Of a stretch of 64,000 nt of DNA, positions 17,996-25,203 are shown piece after piece. Origin of the DNA: Chryseobacterium piperi (GTDB taxonomy: Bacteria > Bacteroidota > Bacteroidia > Flavobacteriales > Weeksellaceae); contig NZ_CP023049.2 of NCBI RefSeq assembly GCF_002285635.2, forward strand, positions 930,001-994,000, written 5' to 3'. Each line of letters begins with the position of its first letter. The stretch's first letter is position 1. The position numbers and the translations under genes are program-made. The notes beneath the pieces were generated by a model. It ran no database searches and was not told the origin of the DNA. It saw only the letters and a list, made by a program, of their open reading frames with translations.

Positions 17996-18613
17996 TTAAT
18001 TAAGTTGTGCCACTTCATTAGCGATAGAACTAATCCATTGATTGTGTAATTCATGCTCAATCTTCAGGATGTTTTCAGCGTGTGCCTGCCAGTCTTCTGA
18101 AAATTCATTTAACTGGTTGATCATTTCTTCCAAGTGTCCTTCCTCTTCAAGAATAATAGACTTTACCATGATTTTGGAAGATTCTTTTGTAAGAATATCC
18201 TGATATACAGGGTAAAGTTCATCTGCACGTACTTCTATAGCATAGGTGACAAAAAGATAAGCTGCATATTTTAACTCTTCTTTATTAAGGGTAAATGCTT
18301 TCTGTAAATATTTACAGGCTTTGATATCCAGAGAATGAAGATACTGTCTTGTCGCTAATGAGGCCAGCAGTTCTTCTTTCTCATACGTTTTGCAAAAATC
18401 AGGATTGAGTTTTCCGATTTGTTTTTTCAGATAATATGCATGGCGATGCTCTTCTGCGGCATGTTTCAGCTGAATCTGGCTGACCTGAGTTGGATGTTCA
18501 CAGCTGGAAATCTTTCTGGCTCCTGCATTCTCCATAAAAGATAAAGTATTCAGCCATTTGGCATGGGTCTGATTGTCCTTTACAATACGCTCTAATAAAT
18601 TGTAAAATTCCAT
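17996..18613 (-). CDS. ferritin-like di-iron four-helix protein, first gene of the biotin operon
   Basis: A 205-residue helical protein with no name I can assign with certainty. The residues form a canonical di-iron pattern: Glu28 in MENAGARK; Glu55-x2-His58 in AEEHRHAY; Glu127 in YAIEVRADELYP; and Glu157-x2-His160 in EEEGHLEE. That is the E / ExxH / E / ExxH order of ferritin-like oxidases and oxygenases. There is no signal peptide, so it is cytoplasmic. It heads the operon and ends 3 bp before bioF. No pimeloyl-supply gene such as bioC, bioH, bioI or bioZ is seen in the cluster, so an oxidative role in supplying or shaping the pimeloyl precursor is possible. That role is inference; an iron storage or repair function is the alternative. 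Confidence 0.75.
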   Translation of the reverse strand: MEFYNLLERIVKDNQTHAKWLNTLSFMENAGARKISSCEHPTQVSQIQLKHAAEEHRHAYYLKKQIGKLNPDFCKTYEKEELLASLATRQYLHSLDIKACKYLQKAFTLNKEELKYAAYLFVTYAIEVRADELYPVYQDILTKESSKIMVKSIILEEEGHLEEMINQLNEFSEDWQAHAENILKIEHELHNQWISSIANEVAQLN

Positions 18614-18630
18614 GTATTTTTATTTTGGAT

Positions 18631-18638
18631 CAAATGTA
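18631..18638 (-). promoter_or_regulatory. -7 promoter element for the biotin operon
   Basis: On the minus strand TACATTTG matches the Bacteroidota -7 consensus TAnnTTTG, 17 bp before the first bio gene start. The divergent MocR regulator begins 40 bp away on the other strand, so the 65-bp gap must hold both promoters and any operator. No matching -33 box is clear. Confidence 0.45.
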
Positions 18639-18678
18639 GTATATTGCCGGATGGTTGAATGGTGCCAGTTTTAATATT

Positions 18679-20169
18679 ATGGATAGTCCGGTTGAAATTC
18701 CTTATCAAAGTTTTGTTAAAATTAACAGAACATCAGACACTTCAATTTATATGCAGATTGCCAATCAGTTGATTAATGCTATTCAGCGAGGCTTTCTTCC
18801 TTTTGGAACCAAGCTTCCGGGAACCAGAGCGTTAAGTCAGACACTGGAAGTGCACCGGAATACGATTGTTGCGGTTTATGATGAATTATTTGCACAAGGA
18901 TGGGTAGAAAGTATTCCTAATAAAGGAACTTTTATCATCGGTAAAGATCAGGATGAACCTTTAAAGTTTAAAAATTTTGAATCCGATGAGCTCGATCATT
19001 ATCCTAAAGTGACCGGTTTTTCCTTTAAAACATCCAATATTCTTGATAATCCTTTTGAACACTCCGCTTGTGAATATTTATTTAATGATGGGGTTCCGGA
19101 TATCCGGTTAACGCAGATTGACCAGCATTCTAAAATTTACAGTGCTATCCTGAAACGAAAAGGGCATCATAAAATGCTGGGACATTATAATCATGATGGC
19201 AGTGAGTTTTTCAAAAAAAATCTATCTCGGTACCTTAATCTCTCTCGTGGTTTACCTATTTCCAAAAATAACCTTCTCATTACCCGCAGTACCGAAATGA
19301 GTATTTATATTGTTTCAGAAGTTTTGCTGTCACAAGGCGATACAGTTCTCGTAGGCGCGCTAAGCTATTTCTCCGTTAATATGATTTTTCAGAAAGCTGG
19401 AGTCAACATTATATCAATGCCGATCGATGAGGAAGGGATTATGGTAGAACATGTAAGGGAAGCCTGTAAAAAACAGAAAATCAGAATGCTTTACCTGACT
19501 CCCCATCATCATTATCCTACTACTGTAACGCTGAGTGCCCAACGGCGACTCGAGTTATTGAATCTGGCCAATGAATTTGGATTCATTATCCTTGAAGATG
19601 ATTACGACTATGACTTTCATTATGATAAAAGTCCTATTCTACCACTGGCCAGTGCAGATACAAATGGGATGGTCGTTTATATTGGTTCATTTGGGAAATC
19701 ACTCGCACCAGGATTCCGGACAGGCTTTATCGTAGCTCCGGAGAACCTGATGGCTGAATTGCGGAAACATTTAGGAATTATAGACCGGCAGGGCGATATT
19801 TTAATGGAACAGGTGCTTGGTGAAATGATCGCTGAGGGAGAAATTCACCGCTATCTCAAAAAGTCAGTGAAGATTTACCAGGAAAGGAGGAATCATTTTG
19901 CTGCATTACTGGAGGAATGTTTGGGAGATCTTATCCGGTTTCAAATACCCTCAGGCGGACTTGCCATCTGGATAGAATGGAATGTTCCGATTAATCTGAT
20001 GCAGCTGAGCAGGAATTGTACTCAGAATAACCTTTTTATCCCTAAAACCCTGCTCTATCAGAATAAAAATCTTACTGCTATGAGGCTGGGATATGGTCAT
20101 CTGGATTTTGATGAGATGAAAAACAGTATTACAATTCTTTCAGGTACCGTAAGGGCGATGTTGGAGTAA
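18679..20169 (+). CDS. MocR/PdxR-type transcriptional regulator (GntR winged helix + aminotransferase domain)
   Basis: About 496 residues. An N-terminal GntR winged helix (~15-85) has the typical LPGTRALSQTLEVHRNTI recognition region and is joined by a linker to a fold-type I aminotransferase domain (~130-495). The PLP lysine is retained (Lys340 in SFGKSLAPGFR), as is the YDYDFHYD segment. I preferred the ATG at 18679 over an upstream TTG. Such regulators sense PLP adducts of amino compounds. It is transcribed divergently from the biotin operon over only 65 bp, so it is a good candidate regulator of bio genes, perhaps sensing an amino intermediate such as KAPA or diaminononanoate. Regulation of pyridoxal genes is the alternative, but none are nearby. 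Confidence 0.88.
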   Translation: MDSPVEIPYQSFVKINRTSDTSIYMQIANQLINAIQRGFLPFGTKLPGTRALSQTLEVHRNTIVAVYDELFAQGWVESIPNKGTFIIGKDQDEPLKFKNFESDELDHYPKVTGFSFKTSNILDNPFEHSACEYLFNDGVPDIRLTQIDQHSKIYSAILKRKGHHKMLGHYNHDGSEFFKKNLSRYLNLSRGLPISKNNLLITRSTEMSIYIVSEVLLSQGDTVLVGALSYFSVNMIFQKAGVNIISMPIDEEGIMVEHVREACKKQKIRMLYLTPHHHYPTTVTLSAQRRLELLNLANEFGFIILEDDYDYDFHYDKSPILPLASADTNGMVVYIGSFGKSLAPGFRTGFIVAPENLMAELRKHLGIIDRQGDILMEQVLGEMIAEGEIHRYLKKSVKIYQERRNHFAALLEECLGDLIRFQIPSGGLAIWIEWNVPINLMQLSRNCTQNNLFIPKTLLYQNKNLTAMRLGYGHLDFDEMKNSITILSGTVRAMLE

Positions 20170-20230
20170 AATGATGGCATTTTTGGGGATTGCTTTTCTT
20201 CATTTTATTCTATAAAAAGAAGTTTTCTTA

Positions 20231-21089
20231 GAGCCTGTTTAAAAAAGTAATAATAAAAAATAGTAAAGGTTAAAAGTTGCATAAAAATTGTCATTTTAGA
20301 GTTGCAAAAGAAAAAAACATCAATGTATCCAACGGACTTAACCCAAACTCAGTGGCAATTTATAAAAAAAGCATTAGATTTTGATGACAGAAAACGAAAA
20401 TATGATTTGGTTGTCATTTGGAATGCTATCAGTTATTTAGTAAAAACAGGCTGTCAATGGAGACTTTTACCTCATGATTTTCCCAAATGGCAATTGGTTT
20501 ATTACTATTATTCAAAATGGTCAAATCTGGAGATTTTCGATTTATTATTATCAAAATTGAGAGAGGAAGTACGACGAAACAGGGGTCAGAAAGCGCAGGC
20601 AAGTTTAGGAATTATTGACAGTCAAAGTGTTCGTTGGGGAAATAACCGTTCACTCAATGGCTTTGACGGAGGTAAAAAAATAAAAGGAATCAAGAGACAC
20701 GTTGTGGTAGACAAAAATGGTTTTTTGTTAGCCGTAATGGTAAGTGTAGCCAATGTTCATGACAGTAAGGCTGCATTGTTACTGATCAAAACACTGCGAT
20801 ATTTACTAATTCCGCTTCAGGTAATCCTGGCGGACGGAGGTTATAGAGGAGAGATTATTGAGGAAATAAGAATTAAGTTTAATTATATCATTCAGATCGT
20901 AATGCGGAGTGACAAAAAAGTAAAAGGGTTTGAGCCAATTCATAAACGATGGATTATAGAGCGTACATTTGCTTGGTTTGATAACGATAGAAGATTATGC
21001 AGAAATTATGAACTCTTAATGGAATCCTCTGAAAACATGGTCAAATTATCCGCCATAAAATTATTACTGAATAAAATTTAAACAGACTC
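20231..21089 (+). mobile_element. IS5-family insertion sequence, complete, 859 bp
   Basis: The element is bounded by imperfect terminal inverted repeats GAGCCTGTTTAAA (20231-20243) and the complement of GAGTCTGTTTAAA (21077-21089), differing at one position. The trinucleotide TTA flanks both ends (20228-20230 and 21090-21092), as expected for a 3-bp target duplication. One transposase gene with an intact DDE triad fills it. It is inserted between the MocR regulator and the siderophore receptor promoter. Confidence 0.9.
20323..21081 (+). CDS. IS5-family DDE transposase
   Basis: A 252-residue transposase from the ATG at 20323; a TTG 21 bp upstream is also in frame. An N-terminal DUF4096-type domain (WQFIKKAL...GCQWRLLPHDFPKWQ) is followed by the DDE catalytic domain with Asp99 in IIDSQS, Asp171 in ILADGGYRG and Glu213 in RWIIERTFAWF. 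All three catalytic residues are present in one uninterrupted frame, so it is probably active or recently active. Many IS427-subgroup relatives need a frameshift between two frames; none is needed here. Confidence 0.93.
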   Translation: MYPTDLTQTQWQFIKKALDFDDRKRKYDLVVIWNAISYLVKTGCQWRLLPHDFPKWQLVYYYYSKWSNLEIFDLLLSKLREEVRRNRGQKAQASLGIIDSQSVRWGNNRSLNGFDGGKKIKGIKRHVVVDKNGFLLAVMVSVANVHDSKAALLLIKTLRYLLIPLQVILADGGYRGEIIEEIRIKFNYIIQIVMRSDKKVKGFEPIHKRWIIERTFAWFDNDRRLCRNYELLMESSENMVKLSAIKLLLNKI

Positions 21090-21253
21090 TTAGATTATAT
21101 TTTTGTTAATTTTTTCACAGAATTCATGCTGTGTTGTCATAGAGTGTTTTATTTAATTATTTGATAATTAATTATTTAAGGTCTATTTGATATACTTCTT
21201 AGAATCTAAATAATCCGAATTCACATGAATTAGAATTATATGACAAATATCAT

Positions 21254-21286
21254 TTTGAATGGTAAAGAAAGAATCATCTATATTTG
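21254..21286 (+). promoter_or_regulatory. promoter of the siderophore receptor gene
   Basis: TTTG (21254-21257), 21 bp, then TATATTTG (21279-21286) matches the Bacteroidota -33/-7 promoter, 28 bp before the receptor ATG. A good Fur box was looked for here and not found. Confidence 0.6.
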
Positions 21287-21314
21287 TGAATCTATTTTTA
21301 ATTATTCTAAATAA

Positions 21315-23546
21315 ATGAAAAAACAATACTTAATATCTGCCGTTTTATTGAGTACGCTGGCAGTAAAAACTGCTGCTCAAAACAAACAGGATAGTCTTAC
21401 AATAAAAGACATCAATGAAGTTGTAATGGTCTCTTCCCGCGCTCCCAAGCAAATCAGTGATATTCCGGGAACAGTTTGGGTGATCAGCGAAAAAGAACTT
21501 CAAACACAGATTAGAGGCGGAGCAGGATTGAAAGAAGTATTGGGAAATATGATTCCAGGATTTGATTTCGGAAATCAGGGGCGAACAAATTATGCCCAGA
21601 ATATGAGAGGTAGAAATGTTCTTGTAATGGTTAACGGAATATCATTAAACAGCACAAGGGCTTCCAGTAGACAATTCGATGCTATTGACCCTTTTAATAT
21701 CGAAAGAATTGAGGTCCTGTCAGGGGCTTCTGCTATTTATGGAGGAGATTCCACGGGAGGAATTATCAATATTGTCACTAAAAGACCTACTACTAATAAA
21801 TTGACCTTTGAAACTACAGCCGGTTTAAAATCAGGCTTTCATAAAGGTGATCTGGATAAGAGAATTGCTCAATCCGTACAAGGAGGAAGTGACGCTGTAA
21901 AATTTAGGTTGGGTGCTGCATTTACTCAGAACGAAGGAGCTTTTGACGCCAATGGGGATCAGGTTATAACAGATGTAAAACAGGCCGATTTTCAATACAA
22001 CAGGTCTATAGATATCTTAGGTGGGATTACTGCTAAGCTGAGCCCGGATCAGGACTTAAGCCTGGATTTACAATACTATAACTCGAAGGTAAGGAATAAG
22101 AAATGGTTGTCTTTTGGAAGGAATTTCGAAGGCTTTACCACAAAAAATCCTGCTCTCATCAATGTTTTAGATGGTGCTGACTCCGATGTAGTTCCCCGTA
22201 CAGAAAGATTCATGGCTAACCTGCAGTATAGCTTACGCAATATCCTTGGAGGACAAAATCTGATTTTCCAGGCTTATGGGCGAAGAGAAGAAGTGGATTT
22301 CGGGGCTTCATTTGCAGAGGTTCCTAAACCTCCGGCTGGAATTACGCTTCCGGTATTCCTTTCATCAGGAAGAGGAAATACGAATGTATATGGGGTAAAA
22401 GCTGTTTTATCAAAAAAATGGAACAATTTAAACTTCACGTATGGAATGGATTCTGATTTTGAAAGCTTTAAAGGAGATCAGGCCATATTCAATCCACAGA
22501 GAAGTAATGAGTCCGGAGGTCTGGTGAATAAAACCGATGTTTTCGTAGGAAGATATCCGGATACTAAAATTTTCAGTTTATCCGGCTTTATGCAGGCTGA
22601 CTGGGAAATTACCAAAAAATTAATCCTTTCCGGAGGGATCAGACAACAATTCATTAATGTAAGATTAGATGATTTTGTAGGCTTTAAAGAGCAGGTATAT
22701 ATGCATTTCGGATATGGAAATTCTGCGGATGCTGTAAAAGGAGGTAAAAACAACTATGATGTAACATTACTCAACGCCAGTTTGCTATACAAGATAACTC
22801 CTGAATGGCAAACATGGCTGAGTTTTTCTCAGGGATTCGCTGTACCTGATGCCGCAAAGTCTTATGGTTTTGGAAAATATGAATTAGCTAATAATCATTG
22901 GAAGCTCTTAAACAGTATCAATATTAGCGAGCAGCCATTAAGCGGAATAAAAACCGATCAGATGGAAATTGGATTCAGGCATAACCCGGGTTCTGCTCCT
23001 GGCTTTTATACACAGGGATCTTTTTTCTATGCACTCTCTAATAAGACACTTAAAATAGACAATGTAGCTTTTACCATTTCATTACTGGATCAGAAGTTGA
23101 GAAACTATGGATTCGAAGGAGCCCTGGGATATCGTTTCGCAGAGGGACTTGAATTGGGTGGAAATATTTTGCTGATGGAATCAGAGACTAAAACAGTAAA
23201 AGACGGCTGGCAGAATCAATCTGTTTATACTACCAATCCATCAAAATTTATGGTGTTTACGGGTTGGAATGCTAAAAGGTTTTCATTGAGATTGCAAATG
23301 CAAAACTCTATGAATTATACGGATTTAGCAGATATGAAAATGAATGGCTATACCCTATTCGATTTTATGGGTGATGTCAAGCTGAATAAAGGGACCATTA
23401 ATTTTGGAGTCCAGAATTTGTTTAACAAACAATATCCTACGATTTGGGGACAACGTTCTGCATTTTTCTATGGAGCGCCTCAAAAAGCATTTGCCTATCA
23501 GGGAAGAGGAACTACATTCTCTGTAGGATATACAATTAATTATTAA
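21315..23546 (+). CDS. TonB-dependent ferric-siderophore outer-membrane receptor
   Basis: A 743-residue outer-membrane receptor. The signal peptide ends at about KTAAQ (residue ~22). The TonB-box region DINEVVMVSSR is followed by the plug domain (~40-155) with MRGRNVLVMVNG and the STGGIINIVTKRP end of the plug. A 22-strand barrel follows and ends in an aromatic terminal strand (FSVGYTINY). The fold is FhuA/FepA-like and lacks the N-terminal signalling or carboxypeptidase-regulatory extension. Its place directly upstream of hydroxamate siderophore synthesis genes suggests it takes up the cognate Fe(III)-siderophore. A 14-bp stem hairpin separates it from the next gene, which may lower downstream expression or protect the message. 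Confidence 0.92.
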   Translation: MKKQYLISAVLLSTLAVKTAAQNKQDSLTIKDINEVVMVSSRAPKQISDIPGTVWVISEKELQTQIRGGAGLKEVLGNMIPGFDFGNQGRTNYAQNMRGRNVLVMVNGISLNSTRASSRQFDAIDPFNIERIEVLSGASAIYGGDSTGGIINIVTKRPTTNKLTFETTAGLKSGFHKGDLDKRIAQSVQGGSDAVKFRLGAAFTQNEGAFDANGDQVITDVKQADFQYNRSIDILGGITAKLSPDQDLSLDLQYYNSKVRNKKWLSFGRNFEGFTTKNPALINVLDGADSDVVPRTERFMANLQYSLRNILGGQNLIFQAYGRREEVDFGASFAEVPKPPAGITLPVFLSSGRGNTNVYGVKAVLSKKWNNLNFTYGMDSDFESFKGDQAIFNPQRSNESGGLVNKTDVFVGRYPDTKIFSLSGFMQADWEITKKLILSGGIRQQFINVRLDDFVGFKEQVYMHFGYGNSADAVKGGKNNYDVTLLNASLLYKITPEWQTWLSFSQGFAVPDAAKSYGFGKYELANNHWKLLNSINISEQPLSGIKTDQMEIGFRHNPGSAPGFYTQGSFFYALSNKTLKIDNVAFTISLLDQKLRNYGFEGALGYRFAEGLELGGNILLMESETKTVKDGWQNQSVYTTNPSKFMVFTGWNAKRFSLRLQMQNSMNYTDLADMKMNGYTLFDFMGDVKLNKGTINFGVQNLFNKQYPTIWGQRSAFFYGAPQKAFAYQGRGTTFSVGYTINY

Positions 23547-23558
23547 TTGATAAAGTGT

Positions 23559-23612
23559 GTCATTTCAGGTAATTATTAAAGATTACCAATAGAAAATTTT
23601 ACCTGAAATGAC
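23559..23612 (+). other. hairpin between receptor and siderophore biosynthesis genes
   Basis: GTCATTTCAGGTAA (23559-23572) and its exact complement (23599-23612) form a 14-bp stem around a 26-nt loop, 12 bp after the receptor stop. There is no long T-run, so it is more likely an mRNA-processing or partial-termination structure, or a dispersed repeat, than a full terminator. Confidence 0.5.
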
Positions 23613-23685
23613 TTTAATGTAATACCCTAAATAATTTAAAATTTTATTTAAAAACTAGAAGAAACACAAAAATCCAGTATTTTTT

Positions 23686-25203
23686 ATGAACACAATTATT
23701 ACCGAACAATTGGTTTCGGAAAAGGATCTTCTTTTCCCAAATCTGGAGAATTTATTCTGTGATATTAATATCAATGAATATCAAAATGTGGTACACAGAG
23801 CCCAGGAAAGTGTTATAACATTTTTAGAAGAAGCAAAACAACCATTTAGCGGGGTTTCTCCGCGTGAGTTGAGAAAGCAATTTGAACATATAGATCTTAA
23901 TGACCAGCCTATAGGCTATGACGAACTTTTTGAAGAAGTGAGTTCATTATATATCAAGCATGCGGTTGCCTTCCATCATCCTAAATATGTAGCCCATCTT
24001 AACTGTCCTGTTGTTATTCCTGCAATAGCAGCGGAAATGCTTATAAGTTCTATCAATTCATCACTTGATACCTGGGATCAAAGTGCTGGGGGAACGTTAA
24101 TGGAACAAAAACTTATCGAATGGACCGGTAGGGAAATAGGTTATTCGTCTTCATCAGACGGTGTATTTACCAGCGGAGGTTCTCAAAGTAATCTCATGGG
24201 AATGCTCTTGGCAAGAGACTATTATTCGTTGCATCATTTGAATCACAATATTAAAAAAGATGGTCTGCCAAAAGAAGCCCACCGATTTAGAATCTTTGTT
24301 TCTGATGCTGCTCATTTTAGTATTCAGAAGAGTGCTTCTATCCTTGGATTAGGAGAACAATCCATTGTTAAAATAAAAACGGACCGTTCATTCAGAATGA
24401 ACAGTGTCCTGCTAGAAGACGCCATAAGAAAAGAAATTCAAAATGGTAATATTCCTATTGCAGTAGTAGGTACAGCCGGAACTACAGATTTTGGAAACAT
24501 TGATCCTATCAGCAATATTGCCGGAATTGCGAAGAAGTATAAAATATGGTTTCATGTAGATGCCGCTTACGGATGTGCTTTATTTTTAACCGATAAATAC
24601 CGTCATTTGATTGATGGAATCGAAGAGGCTGATTCGGTAACGGTAGATTATCACAAATCATTCTTCCAGCCGGTAAGCAGCAGTGGGTTTATTGTTAAAG
24701 ACAGAAATTATTTAAGGCTAATTACCCATTATGCAGATTATTTAAACCCTAAGGATCATGATGAAGATGAAATTCCAAATCAGGTCAATAAATCGATTCA
24801 GACTACGAGAAGATTTGATGCATTGAAACTATGGTTTACCCTTCGGATTATTGGAAAACAGGGATTGGGAGCTTATATTAACCGAATTATAGCTACAGCG
24901 CGTGAAGCGGCAATCGTTTTAGAAAATGACCCTCATTTTGAGCTATTAAACCGTTCTGATCTTACCGCATTGGTATTCCGTTATTCAGCGGATCCTTACA
25001 GATCTTTCGATCTAAGCAGAATCAATACTTATATCAAATCTCAGCTTTATAAGCATGGAAATGCATTGGTGGCGGGAACAAAAGTAAACGGAGAATTTTA
25101 TCTGAAGTTTACCATTTTGAATCCTTTGACTACTATAGAAGATATCAAAACAATATTACTTACCATAAAACAACACGGGAATGAATACATTGAAGTTAAC
25201 TAA
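23686..25203 (+). CDS. PLP-dependent group II amino-acid decarboxylase (DesA-like, probably lysine to cadaverine)
   Basis: A 505-residue decarboxylase. Key parts are FHHPKYVAHLNCP near 100, the SGGSQSNLMGML phosphate-binding loop, VVGTAGTTDFGNIDPI, HVDAAYGC (PLP ring contacts) and the Schiff-base lysine in DYHKSFFQP (Lys324). The family includes DesA, RhbB, aromatic-amino-acid decarboxylases and diaminobutyrate decarboxylase. Given the downstream N-monooxygenase, acyltransferase and NIS synthetase, it should provide the diamine backbone, most likely cadaverine from lysine as in desferrioxamine and bisucaberin. Ornithine to putrescine is the alternative. It overlaps the next gene by 23 bp. Confidence 0.88.
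   Translation: MNTIITEQLVSEKDLLFPNLENLFCDININEYQNVVHRAQESVITFLEEAKQPFSGVSPRELRKQFEHIDLNDQPIGYDELFEEVSSLYIKHAVAFHHPKYVAHLNCPVVIPAIAAEMLISSINSSLDTWDQSAGGTLMEQKLIEWTGREIGYSSSSDGVFTSGGSQSNLMGMLLARDYYSLHHLNHNIKKDGLPKEAHRFRIFVSDAAHFSIQKSASILGLGEQSIVKIKTDRSFRMNSVLLEDAIRKEIQNGNIPIAVVGTAGTTDFGNIDPISNIAGIAKKYKIWFHVDAAYGCALFLTDKYRHLIDGIEEADSVTVDYHKSFFQPVSSSGFIVKDRNYLRLITHYADYLNPKDHDEDEIPNQVNKSIQTTRRFDALKLWFTLRIIGKQGLGAYINRIIATAREAAIVLENDPHFELLNRSDLTALVFRYSADPYRSFDLSRINTYIKSQLYKHGNALVAGTKVNGEFYLKFTILNPLTTIEDIKTILLTIKQHGNEYIEVN

Noticed and set aside
21220..21270. Fur box in the siderophore receptor promoter
   Set aside because: The best 19-bp alignment around ATGACAAATATCAT matches only about 10 of 19 consensus positions.
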